Source: G965279355 sp965279355 | GTDB taxonomy: Bacteria > Pseudomonadota > Alphaproteobacteria > CACIAM-22H2 | Assembly: GCA_965279355.1 (NCBI GenBank) | Contig: OZ257155.1 | Coordinates: 1,426,001 to 1,490,000, forward strand | Reading direction: 5' to 3' | DNA length: 64,000 bases | Shown here: positions 1 through 9,973 of the stretch, in pieces | Numbering within the stretch: position 1 is the first letter of the stretch | Layout of the letters: each line of letters begins with the position of its first letter | Notes under the pieces: model-generated | Database searches by the model: none | The model's input: only the letters and a program-made list of their open reading frames with translations | What the model was told of the DNA's origin: nothing | Program-made: the position numbers and the translations under genes

Positions 1-76
1 CGAGAATCGCGACTTTGCCGGGCGGATGCTGCCGATGATACTCGAGGGCCGCTTCGCGCAACCTGTCGTCCGTCAT
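1..76 (-). CDS. maeB: Malic enzyme, N-terminal 25 codons only (partial)
   Basis: The frame starts at an ATG whose complement is at 74-76 and runs off the left edge. It encodes MTDDRLREAALEYHR, then QHPPGKVAI. This matches the usual opening of long NADP-dependent malic enzymes, which begin with a short acidic stretch, a LRxxALxYH segment and PGK. Those enzymes decarboxylate malate to pyruvate and carry a C-terminal phosphotransacetylase-like domain, which would lie outside the window. The call rests on 25 residues only. No Shine-Dalgarno sequence is obvious upstream. Confidence 0.6.
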   Translation of the reverse strand, partial: MTDDRLREAALEYHRQHPPGKVAIL

Positions 77-132
77 CGACAGCCTATCCTCGCTTAACTT
101 TGACTTTGGGGTACCATCCGGCAAAATTCAGA

Positions 133-218
133 TGGTGCGGTCGAGAAGAGTCGAACTTCCACGGGATTTCTCCCACTAGCACCTCAAGCTAGCGCGTCTA
201 CCATTCCGCCACGACCGC
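133..218 (-). tRNA. tRNA-Leu (anticodon GAG)
   Basis: On the minus strand the 7-base acceptor arms GCGGTCG and CGACCGC pair, followed by discriminator A and an encoded CCA (133-135). The anticodon stem CTAGC/GCTAG encloses loop TTGAGGT, so the anticodon is GAG, which reads CUC and CUU leucine codons. A long variable arm (TGGGAGAAATCCCG) makes this a class II tRNA, as expected for leucine. The T arm is GAAGTTCGACTCTTC. Its length of 86 nt including CCA is normal. It is transcribed away from lipB and toward the malic enzyme. Confidence 0.97.
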
Positions 219-271
219 CTGGGGGGACCAAGTTGGGCTTAAAGCCGCAACCTTGCCAACACAGGGAGCGG

Positions 272-300
272 GACATACCAAATCGGGTCCGGCAAGGCAA
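272..300 (-). promoter_or_regulatory. Candidate sigma-70 promoter for tRNA-Leu
   Basis: Minus-strand TTGCCT (295-300) and TATGTC (272-277) are separated by 17 bases, about 55 bases upstream of the mature tRNA 5' end. The -10 hexamer is a poor match, so this is tentative. If real, it lies in the sequence between the TTG at 253 and the ATG at 340, which favours the downstream start for lipB. Confidence 0.3.
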
Positions 301-339
301 GCACAGTGGGTCCGCAACACGATTACGATATTTGACGAG

Positions 340-1050
340 ATGGCCCGGAAGAACAATCACTTAAATGCCCCGGAATGGCGCTTCAGCGATACGCCGGAGG
401 CCTACGAGCCGGCCGTGGCCGCCATGGAGCGGCGGGTGGCTGAAATCCGGGCCGGGAGCGCGCCGGAGCTGGTCTGGCTCCTGGAACATCCGCCGCTTTA
501 TACGGCAGGCACCTCGGCCAATCCGGGCGATCTCCGCGATTCCGGGGCTTTTCCCGTCTATGCGACCGGCCGCGGCGGCCAGTACACCTATCACGGGCCC
601 GGCCAGCGCATCGGTTACGTGATGCTCGATCTGCAGCGCCGGGGCGGCGACATCCGCGCCTATGTGCGCGGACTCGAGGAATGGATGATCCGCACCCTGG
701 CGCGCTTCAACATCAGGGGCGAACGGCGGCCGGACCGGATCGGCATCTGGGTGGATCGCGGGCCGCATTCCTCCGGCGGTCGCCGCGAGGACAAGATCGC
801 GGCGCTCGGTGTTCGCGTACGCCATGGCGTCACCTATCACGGCGTCTCGCTCAACGTGGATTGCGACCTGTCGCACTACGCCGGCATCGTGCCCTGCGGC
901 ATCGCCGAGACACAGTACGGCGTGACCTCTCTGCTCGATCTCGGCATCGTGGTGCCGATGGCCGATGTCGATGTGGCGATGCGCAAAGCCTTCGGCGAAG
1001 TCTTCAGCGACGGGGCGCTTGCGCTTTCAGAGCTGCCCTCTCAGAGCTGA
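340..1050 (+). CDS. lipB: Octanoyltransferase LipB
   Basis: LipB moves the octanoyl group from octanoyl-ACP to a lysine on lipoyl-domain proteins in the cytoplasm, the first step of lipoate assembly. Numbered from the ATG at 340 (236 aa), the RGGQYTYHGPGQ motif begins near residue 78, the catalytic lysine is K152 in EDKIAALGVR, and the nucleophilic cysteine is C186 in GIVPCGI. The frame stays open upstream to a TTG at 253, but those 29 codons show no family similarity and overlap the probable tRNA promoter. The 3' end overlaps the convergent permease gene by 10 bases. Length is normal for the family. Confidence 0.95.
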   Translation: MARKNNHLNAPEWRFSDTPEAYEPAVAAMERRVAEIRAGSAPELVWLLEHPPLYTAGTSANPGDLRDSGAFPVYATGRGGQYTYHGPGQRIGYVMLDLQRRGGDIRAYVRGLEEWMIRTLARFNIRGERRPDRIGIWVDRGPHSSGGRREDKIAALGVRVRHGVTYHGVSLNVDCDLSHYAGIVPCGIAETQYGVTSLLDLGIVVPMADVDVAMRKAFGEVFSDGALALSELPSQS

Positions 1051-1793
1051 ACGGCGCGCCACAGGAACGATAACCCGCCGCCGATCACCAGCGCCTCAAG
1101 GATCCAGACATGCACATGCATCGGCAACTGATCCATGATGCGACGCGCAACAAAGGCACCCGGCACCGTACAAATCCCAATCAGTACGCCGGCCAGCATC
1201 AGCTCCGGCGTCAGCAATTGATAGCCGCCGAACACGCCGACCTTCAGGACATTGATCGCGGTTGAAACCGCCGCATCGGTTGCGATCAACGCGCCACCGC
1301 GAATACCTGCCGCGAGCAGACCAGCGACCATAAACAGTCCCGCCCCCGTCATACCGCCCGCGAGAAAACCGTAACCACCGGCCAGCGTCAGCAGACCGCG
1401 CTGACCCAGCACCATCTTGCGTCGATCCAGCAGGCGACGGATCGGCACAATCAGGATCAGGAATACGCCAAGGATCGTCGCAATCGCGTCGCTGGGGAGA
1501 TGGACATAGACCAGCGCGCCCAACGCTGCCATCGGCACCGCAACGGCCATCAGCATCCCGACCAGCCGCCACGACACCGTGTGGCGATAGGCCCAGACGC
1601 GGCTGGCATTGGCGAAGGTCATCGCGACCGACATCACGGGAATGACGGCGACCACACCGACCACCGGCGCGATAAAGGCCGGCAGCACCACGCCGATGCC
1701 GTAACCGGACAGGCCACCGACGATCGACAGCGCGAACGCCATAAAGGCGATCAGGACGAGATCCCAGACGCCGACATCGGCAGCGAATTCCAT
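1041..1793 (-). CDS. TauE/SafE family membrane permease
   Basis: This is a 250-residue, strongly hydrophobic protein with about seven to eight membrane segments. The first segment carries the glycine-rich IVGGLSGYGIGVVLPAFIAP typical of TauE/SafE (DUF81) permeases, and a second glycine-rich repeat (GGYGFLAGGMTGAG) occurs in the second half, as expected from the internal duplication of this family. Family members export sulfite, sulfoacetate or other small organic anions; the substrate here is unknown. The gene starts 2 bases after acyP and is the last of the minus-strand group pccA-HEPN-acyP-permease, so it is probably co-transcribed with it. Confidence 0.85.
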   Translation of the reverse strand: MEFAADVGVWDLVLIAFMAFALSIVGGLSGYGIGVVLPAFIAPVVGVVAVIPVMSVAMTFANASRVWAYRHTVSWRLVGMLMAVAVPMAALGALVYVHLPSDAIATILGVFLILIVPIRRLLDRRKMVLGQRGLLTLAGGYGFLAGGMTGAGLFMVAGLLAAGIRGGALIATDAAVSTAINVLKVGVFGGYQLLTPELMLAGVLIGICTVPGAFVARRIMDQLPMHVHVWILEALVIGGGLSFLWRAVQL

Positions 1794-1795
1794 GA

Positions 1796-2077
1796 CTATT
1801 CCGTCGGCCGCTGTTGAAAGCCGACGGACCCGTCATCCGTCGCCGGGAATTGCTCAACGAGGATGACCCGCGCCGCCTGCGGCCCGTCCTGACAGGCGGC
1901 CAGCATCGCCTCGACCGCGTCCGCGCGACCAATGAACAGCGCCTCGACCGTCCCGTCGCGGCGGTTGCGCACCCAGCCGCGCAGGCCACGTTTGGTCGCA
2001 TTGTCGACCGTCCAGCCGCGATACCAGACGCCCTGCACATGGCCCTGAATGACGGCACGCACGGAAACGTCGCTCAT
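1796..2077 (-). CDS. acyP: Acylphosphatase
   Basis: This 93-residue protein has the acylphosphatase fold signature: GHVQGVWYRG with the phosphate-binding arginine R20, and GWVRNRRDGTVEA with the catalytic asparagine N38. The enzyme hydrolyses carboxyl-phosphate bonds such as acetyl phosphate. The ATG at 2077 is preferred because it overlaps the upstream TGA in an ATGA arrangement; an in-frame ATG five codons earlier (2092) is possible. Its position behind a biotin-dependent carboxylase gene, whose reaction passes through carboxyphosphate, is suggestive but no functional link is shown. Confidence 0.93.
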   Translation of the reverse strand: MSDVSVRAVIQGHVQGVWYRGWTVDNATKRGLRGWVRNRRDGTVEALFIGRADAVEAMLAACQDGPQAARVILVEQFPATDDGSVGFQQRPTE

Positions 2078-2472
2078 CGGGCCGCCGTCCATGCATGGGC
2101 GAACAGGGATTTGAAAACGATTCTCACGGCACCCTGCGCCGCCGTCTCCAGCGCCGCATCGTCGATCGGTTCGGACGAAGACGACGACACGTGCACCAAC
2201 GCGTTCCGCCGCTCGCGCAGCCAGTCGATATCGGGCGCCGGCGTATCGTCGCGGCCCGTCTTTCGCTCGACGCTTTCAACCAGAGTCCACGCGACCATGA
2301 TCACCGACGCCCACGCGCCGACACAGAACAGGAGTTCAAGCTCGGCGAGAAGCGCGTCGGCGCGGGCATCAAGATCGAGCGCCTGCGGCCCGGCATTCAC
2401 GTCATGCGCGCGCCAGAACCAGTCGTTGCGCGTGCGCCAAGTTGCTTCATCGGGCCGAGCCAGGCCGCGCAT
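2074..2472 (-). CDS. Small HEPN-motif protein of unknown function
   Basis: The product has 132 residues and I cannot assign it to a named family. It is mostly helical, with a long hydrophobic helix around residues 40-69 (LLAELELLFCVGAWASVIMV). This is followed by WLRERRNALVH, where R89-N90-x3-H94 fits the Rx4-6H signature of HEPN domains, a fold used by ribonucleases and nucleotide-binding proteins. HEPN proteins often act in toxin-antitoxin, defence or RNA-processing settings. Here it starts 3 bases after pccA and overlaps acyP by 4 bases, so it sits inside a metabolic operon with no visible antitoxin partner. The motif assignment is by eye. Confidence 0.6.
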   Translation of the reverse strand: MRGLARPDEATWRTRNDWFWRAHDVNAGPQALDLDARADALLAELELLFCVGAWASVIMVAWTLVESVERKTGRDDTPAPDIDWLRERRNALVHVSSSSSEPIDDAALETAAQGAVRIVFKSLFAHAWTAAR

Positions 2473-2475
2473 GAC

Positions 2476-4524
<2,049 letters not shown>

Positions 4525-4654
4525 TTCCCGCCGATTCTAGCGGCCGGCGGCCGCGCCGTCTCACGAAAAAGCACAGGCCGTCGAGGAAAGGCGCCCGGGC
4601 CGGCACGTAATCGTTGCTCAAGCGCCGCGCATTTGTTTCACTCGAACGGACTTT

Positions 4655-4673
4655 CCGCCGCTGAACGCGGCGG
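4655..4673. other. GC-rich hairpin in the leader of the Bug-protein gene
   Basis: The arms CCGCCGC (4655-4661) and GCGGCGG (4667-4673) are perfect inverted repeats around a 5-base loop. They end just before the GGGGGA ribosome-binding site (about 4680) of the gene at 4694. There is no U-run, so this is not a terminator. It could affect translation or mRNA stability. The rest of the 169-base divergent spacer 4525-4693 shows no consensus promoter that I can defend. Confidence 0.3.
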
Positions 4674-4693
4674 CACAACAGGGGGACTGGATT

Positions 4694-5650
4694 ATGCGGA
4701 CATTGACCTCGATCCTGATCGGCGCGCTGGCGCTCATCGCCGGCAGCGCGCAGGCGCAGACCTTTCCGACCAAGCCGATCCGGCTCATCGTGCCCTTTGC
4801 GCCCGGGGGTCCTTCCGATATCTCGGCGCGCCTTCTGGCAACCGGCCTGAACGATGTTCTGGGACAAGTGATCGTCGAGAACCGGCCGGGTGCCGGTGCC
4901 GCCGTCGGCGCGCAGGCGCTGCTCGCGGCGCCGGCCGACGGCTACACACTGATGATGGGCAGCAATGTCCTCTCGTCGGGCAAGTTCCTGTTCAGCACGC
5001 TGCCCTACGACACGCTGGCCGATTTCCGCGGCATCGCGGGCGTTTCGATCAGCCCGCTGGCGATGCTGGTCGCGCCGACCGTGCCGGCGAATAACCTGCA
5101 GGAGTTCATCAAGTTCGTTAAGGAGAAGCCGGGCGGCGCCAACTACGCTTCCGCCGGTGCCGGAACGGTGCCGCAGCTCGGCACAGAGTGGTTCCTGCAG
5201 AAAGTCGGTCTCAAGATGACGCACATTCCCTATCGCGGTTCGTCCGCCGCTCTACCGGCGCTGAAAGCCGGTGAGGTCGATCTCTATTTCGATATCGCAA
5301 TCACCGGACAGGCTGCGGCCGGCGATGGCGCCAAGGTGCTGGCGGTGACCGGCGACAAGCGCCTCAACATCTTCCCGAACGTGCCGACCATGATCGAAAT
5401 GGGCTATGGCGATTTCCAGGTCTATTCCTGGTTCGGCATCGTCACCCGCAAGCAGGTGCCCGACGCGATCGTGAACCAGATCAATGTCGCCGTGAACAAG
5501 GTCCAGGCGACCGAGGCGTTCAGCAAGACGCTCAACAATCTCGGCAGCGCGCCGCTGACGGGATCCGCTGCCGACTTCCAGAAGCTCTATACCGACGAGC
5601 TGGCGCTGTGGGGACGGCTGATCCCCGGCATGAACATCAAGCTCAACTGA
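4694..5650 (+). CDS. Bug-family periplasmic solute-binding protein (tripartite tricarboxylate transporter type)
   Basis: A signal peptide (MRTLTSILIGALALIAGSAQA, cleavage near residue 22) precedes FPTKPIRLIVPFAPGGPSDI, the standard start of Bug/TctC binding proteins. The two-lobed fold (318 aa, normal length) also shows YASAGAGTVPQLGTEWF and HIPYRGSSAALPALKAGEVD, the conserved ligand-cleft regions. Such proteins bind carboxylates, amino acids or aromatic acids in the periplasm. The membrane partners TctA and TctB are absent nearby, so this is an orphan, as is common for the family. The start has a strong AGGGGG upstream and a strong terminator follows, so it is monocistronic. Confidence 0.93.
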   Translation: MRTLTSILIGALALIAGSAQAQTFPTKPIRLIVPFAPGGPSDISARLLATGLNDVLGQVIVENRPGAGAAVGAQALLAAPADGYTLMMGSNVLSSGKFLFSTLPYDTLADFRGIAGVSISPLAMLVAPTVPANNLQEFIKFVKEKPGGANYASAGAGTVPQLGTEWFLQKVGLKMTHIPYRGSSAALPALKAGEVDLYFDIAITGQAAAGDGAKVLAVTGDKRLNIFPNVPTMIEMGYGDFQVYSWFGIVTRKQVPDAIVNQINVAVNKVQATEAFSKTLNNLGSAPLTGSAADFQKLYTDELALWGRLIPGMNIKLN

Positions 5651-5663
5651 CGCCGTCGATACG

Positions 5664-5704
5664 GGCGGAGCATCCTCTCTGGGATGCTCCGCCTTTTTCT
5701 TTTG
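5664..5704 (+). terminator. Rho-independent terminator of the Bug-protein gene
   Basis: A perfect 12-bp stem (5664-5675 with 5682-5693), loop TCTCTG, is followed by TTTTTCTTTT. It begins 13 bases after the stop codon. The stretch 5705-5865 that follows holds no gene that I can support. Confidence 0.93.
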
Positions 5705-5865
5705 TGCGGCGCGGCATTGAGGCCGCTAGTGCGTGTACCGACCACCCGCCCTAGCGGTCGAGGCCGCTCATGACAAATATCAGACCGGGACAAAGAAGCG
5801 CCGTCGGAACGGATTGCTGAGCGGACAAGCGGCGTTATGTCCGCGGCCCATCAGCAGCGACCGAC

Positions 5866-6327
5866 ATGCAACGACGCGCCAGGATTTTCCGGCTCCTCTT
5901 CACCGCCACACTTCTGGCGCAGACGGCCTGTCAGCCGGCGGCTCAACCGCCACCACCGCCCGCCGCCGTATCCGCTCCAGCCCCTGCTCCACAGCCGCCG
6001 CAACAGCAATGCGCTACGGCCACGTTCCGCCAGGAAGGAATCGCGACGTGGTATGGCCGAAATCATCATGGCCGGAAGACCGCCAACGGCGAAACATTCG
6101 ACATGAACGCGATGACGGCAGCGCATCGCTCGCTGACATTCGGCAGCCGCATCCGCGTCACCAATCTCGAAACCGGTGAGGTCGCCGAACTTCGTGTGAA
6201 CGACCGCGGGCCTTATCGCAAAGGACGCATTCTAGATGTCTCGCGCCGCGGCGCCGAGCAGCTCGGCTTCGGTGGCGCCGACGGCAAGGCGAAGGTGCGG
6301 ATCGAGACGCTCGAGACAGGATGCTGA
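5866..6327 (+). CDS. rlpA: RlpA-like double-psi beta-barrel protein, copy 1
   Basis: The product (153 aa) has an N-terminal export signal ending in LAQTAC (C22), a proline-rich linker (about residues 23-48), and a C-terminal RlpA domain: IATWYGRNHHGRKTANGE, AAHRSLTFGSRIRVTN and VNDRGPYRKGRILDVS. RlpA proteins are outer-membrane-linked lytic transglycosylases or septal-ring proteins acting on denuded peptidoglycan. The lipobox is imperfect (glutamine at -3), so lipidation is less certain than in copy 2. It lacks a SPOR domain, so it is a short form. A close paralogue follows 50 bases downstream on the same strand. Confidence 0.9.
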   Translation: MQRRARIFRLLFTATLLAQTACQPAAQPPPPPAAVSAPAPAPQPPQQQCATATFRQEGIATWYGRNHHGRKTANGETFDMNAMTAAHRSLTFGSRIRVTNLETGEVAELRVNDRGPYRKGRILDVSRRGAEQLGFGGADGKAKVRIETLETGC

Positions 6328-6377
6328 GCCAAAATCTTGTCGCAATAGGCAGGGCTGGCGGGACATACTGACCTACC

Positions 6378-6818
6378 GTGCAAAGACGTCGCTTCGCCCT
6401 TCTTCCCCTGCTTGCCGTACTGGCGCTCGCTGCGTGCCAGCAGGCCCCGCCTCCGCCGCCGGTGGTCGTGCCGCCGCCGCCGAGGGTGGAAGAGCCACAG
6501 GAATGCATCGTCGCCAACGTGTTCCGGCAGGAAGGCGTCGCGTCCTGGTATGGCCGCACCCATCACGGCAAGAAGACGGCAAACGGCGAACTCTTCGACA
6601 TGAACGCCATGACGGCCGCACATCGCCAGCTGCCGCTCGGCACCCGCATCAAGGTGACGAACGTCGCCAATGGCCGCACCGCCGAGTTCCGCGTCAACGA
6701 TCGCGGCCCTTACGCGCGCGGTCGCGTGCTCGATCTTTCCCATCGCGGCGCACAGGTACTGGGCTTCGTGGATGCCGGCACGACAAGGGTGCAGATCGAA
6801 TCCATCGAAACCTGCTGA
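6378..6818 (+). CDS. rlpA: RlpA-like double-psi beta-barrel lipoprotein, copy 2
   Basis: A GTG start at 6378 gives 146 aa. The signal peptide ends in a good lipobox, LAAC (C20), then comes a proline/valine linker and an RlpA domain with VASWYGRTHHGKKTANGE, AAHRQLPLGTRIKVTN and VNDRGPYARGRVLDLS. Copies 1 and 2 share the MNAMTAAHR and VNDRGPY blocks almost exactly, with different linkers, which points to a tandem duplication that has since diverged. Role is as for copy 1: a cell-wall lytic transglycosylase or septal protein, probably anchored in the outer membrane. No SPOR domain is present. Confidence 0.9.
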   Translation: MQRRRFALLPLLAVLALAACQQAPPPPPVVVPPPPRVEEPQECIVANVFRQEGVASWYGRTHHGKKTANGELFDMNAMTAAHRQLPLGTRIKVTNVANGRTAEFRVNDRGPYARGRVLDLSHRGAQVLGFVDAGTTRVQIESIETC

Positions 6819-6854
6819 CCTGACGCGCTCCCGATTGTCGGATACAGTATCGGC

Positions 6855-8099
6855 ATGACGCCATCCGCCATGCCCGTGTCCGCACCGCAGGTCGACACCG
6901 ACATCCATGCCATCGCCGACTGGCTGATCGCCCAGGCGCTGGGTTCCCCGGCACTGGATGCGTTGTTCGACGGAACCTGTCATCGCGTCGCCGCCGCCGG
7001 CATCCCGGTCCTGCGCGCCCACATGTCGTTCACCATCCTGCATCCGCTGCACCGCGCAATGGGCTTCACCTGGCGACGCAACACGGCGCTGGAAGTGGAA
7101 AGCTATGCCTATGATCCCGGTGGGCCGCCGCCGCGCTGGCGGCAGAGTCCGCAGTTCCACATGCTGCATCACCGCCTGTCGACCTTGCGCCGGCGCCTGA
7201 CCGGATCCGATGCGCTGCTCGATTTCGATCTGATGCGTGACCTGGCGGATCAGGGCGCCACGGATTTTTATGCGTTTGTGCAACCGTTCGGCGAGGCCGG
7301 CCTCGGACCCAACATGATGTTCGAGGGCGACGGCATCTATGTCTCCTGGACGACCGATCGGCCGTCCGGCTTCAGCGAGCGCGAGATCGCGGCCCTGTCA
7401 CGCCTGCATCTGCCCATCGCGGTTGCCAGCCGCATGGCGATCCAGGGGCAGATCGCCCAGAACGTCGTCGCGACCTATCTTGGCCGCGATGCCGGCCAGC
7501 GCGTGCTGAGCGGAAAGATCCGGCGCGGCGAGGGCGAGACGATCTCGGCGGCGATCTGGTACTCGGATTTGCGCGATTCGACCGCGATGGCGGAAAAGCT
7601 CGACCGCAACACCTACACCGCCGTTCTCAACTGCTACTTCGAATGCATGGGCGATGCGGTGACGGAGGCCGGCGGCGAAATTCTGGGATTCATGGGCGAC
7701 GCGGTGATGGCGATTTTCCCGGTGCGCGACGGCGGCCGGTCCGCGGCGGAGGCCTGTCGCCAGGCGCTCGCCGCTGCGCAAGACGCGCAGCGCAGACTGA
7801 CAGTCACAAACAGCGAGCGCGCGGGCGCCGGCCTGCCGGTGCTGAAATACGGGCTGGCGCTGCATCTGGGAAACGTGATGTTCGGCAATATCGGCACGCG
7901 CGACAGGCTCGCCTTCTCGGTGATCGGACCGTCGGTCAACGAGGTCGCGCGTCTGCAGGACAAGACCAAGGAGCTCGGAGCACCGCTGCTCGCCAGCGGC
8001 ACGTTCGCGGCGGCTCTGCCGGGAAACTGGCGCGATCTCGGCCAGCACGCGCTGCGCGGCGTCGCGGCACCGATGGCGATCCACGCCCCGGCCGGGTAG
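6855..8099 (+). CDS. Class III adenylate/guanylate cyclase
   Basis: The 414-residue protein has an N-terminal domain of about 215 residues without a motif I recognise, and a C-terminal class III cyclase domain. The domain opens with AAIWYSDLRDSTAMAEKL, and both metal-binding aspartates are visible (D238 in YSDLRDS and D282 in GFMGDAVMAIF). It ends with FSVIGPSVNEVARLQDKTK, the purine and transition-state region. It would make cAMP or cGMP from the triphosphate. No membrane segment is evident, so it is probably cytosolic and sensed through the N-terminal domain. The next gene (livM) is convergent, only 8 bases away. Confidence 0.9.
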   Translation: MTPSAMPVSAPQVDTDIHAIADWLIAQALGSPALDALFDGTCHRVAAAGIPVLRAHMSFTILHPLHRAMGFTWRRNTALEVESYAYDPGGPPPRWRQSPQFHMLHHRLSTLRRRLTGSDALLDFDLMRDLADQGATDFYAFVQPFGEAGLGPNMMFEGDGIYVSWTTDRPSGFSEREIAALSRLHLPIAVASRMAIQGQIAQNVVATYLGRDAGQRVLSGKIRRGEGETISAAIWYSDLRDSTAMAEKLDRNTYTAVLNCYFECMGDAVTEAGGEILGFMGDAVMAIFPVRDGGRSAAEACRQALAAAQDAQRRLTVTNSERAGAGLPVLKYGLALHLGNVMFGNIGTRDRLAFSVIGPSVNEVARLQDKTKELGAPLLASGTFAAALPGNWRDLGQHALRGVAAPMAIHAPAG

Positions 8100-8107
8100 C
8101 CGGACGG

Positions 8108-9073
8108 CTACAGCGGCTTCTTCAGATAACGCGACAGTTCGCCGATGATGCCGCGGCGGAAGGTCAGGACGCAGATCACGAAGATCACGCCCTGCACCAC
8201 CGTCACCCAGGCGCCGAGCTGCGCCAGGTAGTTCTCGATCGAGATCACCACGAACGCACCCACCACGGGACCGAAGATCGTGCCGAGGCCGCCCAGCAAG
8301 GTGATCAGCACCACCTCGCCCGACATCGGCCAGTTCACATCGGTCAGCGACGCAAGCTGGAAAACGATGGCCTTGGTCGACCCCGCGAGGCCGGCCAATG
8401 TCGCCGACAGAACGAAGGCGATCAGCTTGTACTGCACGGTCCGGTAGCCCAGCGAGATCGCGCGCGGCTCGTTCTCGCGGATGCCTTTCAGCACGGCCCC
8501 GAACGGCGAGTGGATCACGCGATAGATCAGCAGGAAGCCGAACAGGAAGATCGCCAGCACCACGAAATACATGGTCAGCGTGTTGTTGAGATCGAGGATG
8601 CCGAACATGATGCCGCGCGGCACCGACTGGATGCCATCCTCGCCGCCGGTGAACTTCGCCTGCAGGCAGAAAAAGAAGATCATCTGCGCCAACGCCAGGG
8701 TGATCATCGCGAAATAGATGCCCTGCCGCCGGATCGCCAGCGCACCGACAATCAGACCCATGCCGCCCGCCACCGCCGTGCCGAAGAGGATCGCCAGCTC
8801 CGGCGGAAAACCCCACATCTTCGCGGAATGCGCCGCGGCGTAACTCGCGCCGCCGAAGAACATCGCGTGGCCGAACGACAGCAGCCCGACATAGCCGATC
8901 AGCAGGTTGAAGGCGCAGGCGAACAGCGCGAAGCACAGCGCCTTCATCAGGAAGACGGGATAGATGACGAACGGCGCGACCAGGAAGAACGCCACCATCA
9001 GTCCGAACACGATGTACTGGGTGCGCAGCGGATTGCCGGTCGGGGCCGTCAGCGCATAGCCGGTGGAGACCAT
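8108..9073 (-). CDS. livM: Branched-chain amino-acid-type ABC transporter permease LivM
   Basis: This hydrophobic protein (321 aa) has about ten membrane segments and the LivM signature FALFACAFNLLIGYVGLLSFGHAMFFGGA, shown here in parts as LLIGYVGLLSFGHA. The region around ENEPRAISLGY is the cytoplasmic loop that contacts the ATPases, and LLGGLGTIFGPVVGA lies near the C-terminus. It pairs with LivH to form the membrane channel. Its ATG overlaps the livH stop (ATGA), and it is the last gene of the operon. Substrate class (branched amino acids, amides, aromatic acids) cannot be told from the permease. Confidence 0.93.
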   Translation of the reverse strand: MVSTGYALTAPTGNPLRTQYIVFGLMVAFFLVAPFVIYPVFLMKALCFALFACAFNLLIGYVGLLSFGHAMFFGGASYAAAHSAKMWGFPPELAILFGTAVAGGMGLIVGALAIRRQGIYFAMITLALAQMIFFFCLQAKFTGGEDGIQSVPRGIMFGILDLNNTLTMYFVVLAIFLFGFLLIYRVIHSPFGAVLKGIRENEPRAISLGYRTVQYKLIAFVLSATLAGLAGSTKAIVFQLASLTDVNWPMSGEVVLITLLGGLGTIFGPVVGAFVVISIENYLAQLGAWVTVVQGVIFVICVLTFRRGIIGELSRYLKKPL

Positions 9074-9960
9074 CAGGCGGTCCTCCCGAACAGGCCGGCC
9101 GGCTTGATCAGCAGCACGATCGCCATGATGACGAAGATCACCGTGCTTGAGGCCTCAGGATAGAAGACCTTGGTCAGGCCCTCGACGATGCCGAGACCGA
9201 AGCCGGTGACGATCGAGCCCATGATGGAGCCCATGCCGCCGATGACGACCACGGCGAACACAACGATGATCAGGTTGGAGCCCATCTGCGGGCTCACCTG
9301 ATAGATCGGCGCGGCAAGGACGCCGGCCAGCGCCGCCAGTGCGACGCCGAAGCCATAGGTCAGCGTGATCATGCGCGGCACGTTGATGCCGAAGGCTTTG
9401 ACCAGGGTCGGGTTCTCGGTCGCGGCGCGCAGATAAGCGCCAAGCTTGGTGCGCTCGATGACGAACCATGTCGCGAGGCACGTCACCAGCGATGCAACGA
9501 CCACCCAGCCGCGATAGTTGGGCAGGAACATGAAGCCGAGATTGGTGCCGCCCTGCAGTTCCGCCGGAATGCGATAGGGCTGGCCCGACGAGCCGAACTG
9601 GTTGCGGAAGATGCCTTCCATGATCAGCGCGAGGCCGAAGGTCAGCAGCAGGCCGTAGAGATGATCGAGCTTGTAGAGATGCTTGAGCATCAGGCGCTCG
9701 ATGACGATGCCGGTGAAGCCGACCGCGAGCGGCGCGATCACCAGCGCCCACCAGTAGCCGAGGCCGAGAAACTGCAGCAGGAACCAGGCGCAGAACGCGC
9801 CCAGCATGTACTGCGCGCCGTGCGCGAAGTTGATGATGTTGAGCAGGCCGAAGATCACCGCCAGGCCCAGGCTGAGCATGGCGTAGAACGACCCGTTGAT
9901 CAGCCCCAGAAGAAGCTGACCGAACAGGGCCTGCGGAGGAATGCCGAGGAGTTCGAACAT
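9073..9960 (-). CDS. livH: Branched-chain amino-acid-type ABC transporter permease LivH
   Basis: The 295-residue permease has the LivH features GLINGSFYAMLSLGLAVIFG and NIINFAHGAQYMLGAF at the N-terminus, RAATENPTLVKAFGINV as the ATPase-coupling loop, and VVVIGGMGSIMGSIVTGFGL in the second half. It works with LivM, the two ATPases LivG and LivF, and the periplasmic protein encoded just upstream. It starts 53 bases after livK, with a stable hairpin in the gap, and overlaps livM. Confidence 0.94.
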   Translation of the reverse strand: MFELLGIPPQALFGQLLLGLINGSFYAMLSLGLAVIFGLLNIINFAHGAQYMLGAFCAWFLLQFLGLGYWWALVIAPLAVGFTGIVIERLMLKHLYKLDHLYGLLLTFGLALIMEGIFRNQFGSSGQPYRIPAELQGGTNLGFMFLPNYRGWVVVASLVTCLATWFVIERTKLGAYLRAATENPTLVKAFGINVPRMITLTYGFGVALAALAGVLAAPIYQVSPQMGSNLIIVVFAVVVIGGMGSIMGSIVTGFGLGIVEGLTKVFYPEASSTVIFVIMAIVLLIKPAGLFGRTA

Positions 9961-9973
9961 GGGAATGAAAGAT

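Noticed and set aside
253..339. Upstream extension of lipB from a TTG at 253
   Set aside because: The extra 29 codons show no family similarity and overlap the candidate promoter of the divergent tRNA; the ATG at 340 gives a normal LipB.
1096..2058. A 320-codon open frame on the minus strand over the permease and acyP
   Set aside because: It is out of frame with both clearly recognisable genes and is arginine-rich shadow sequence.
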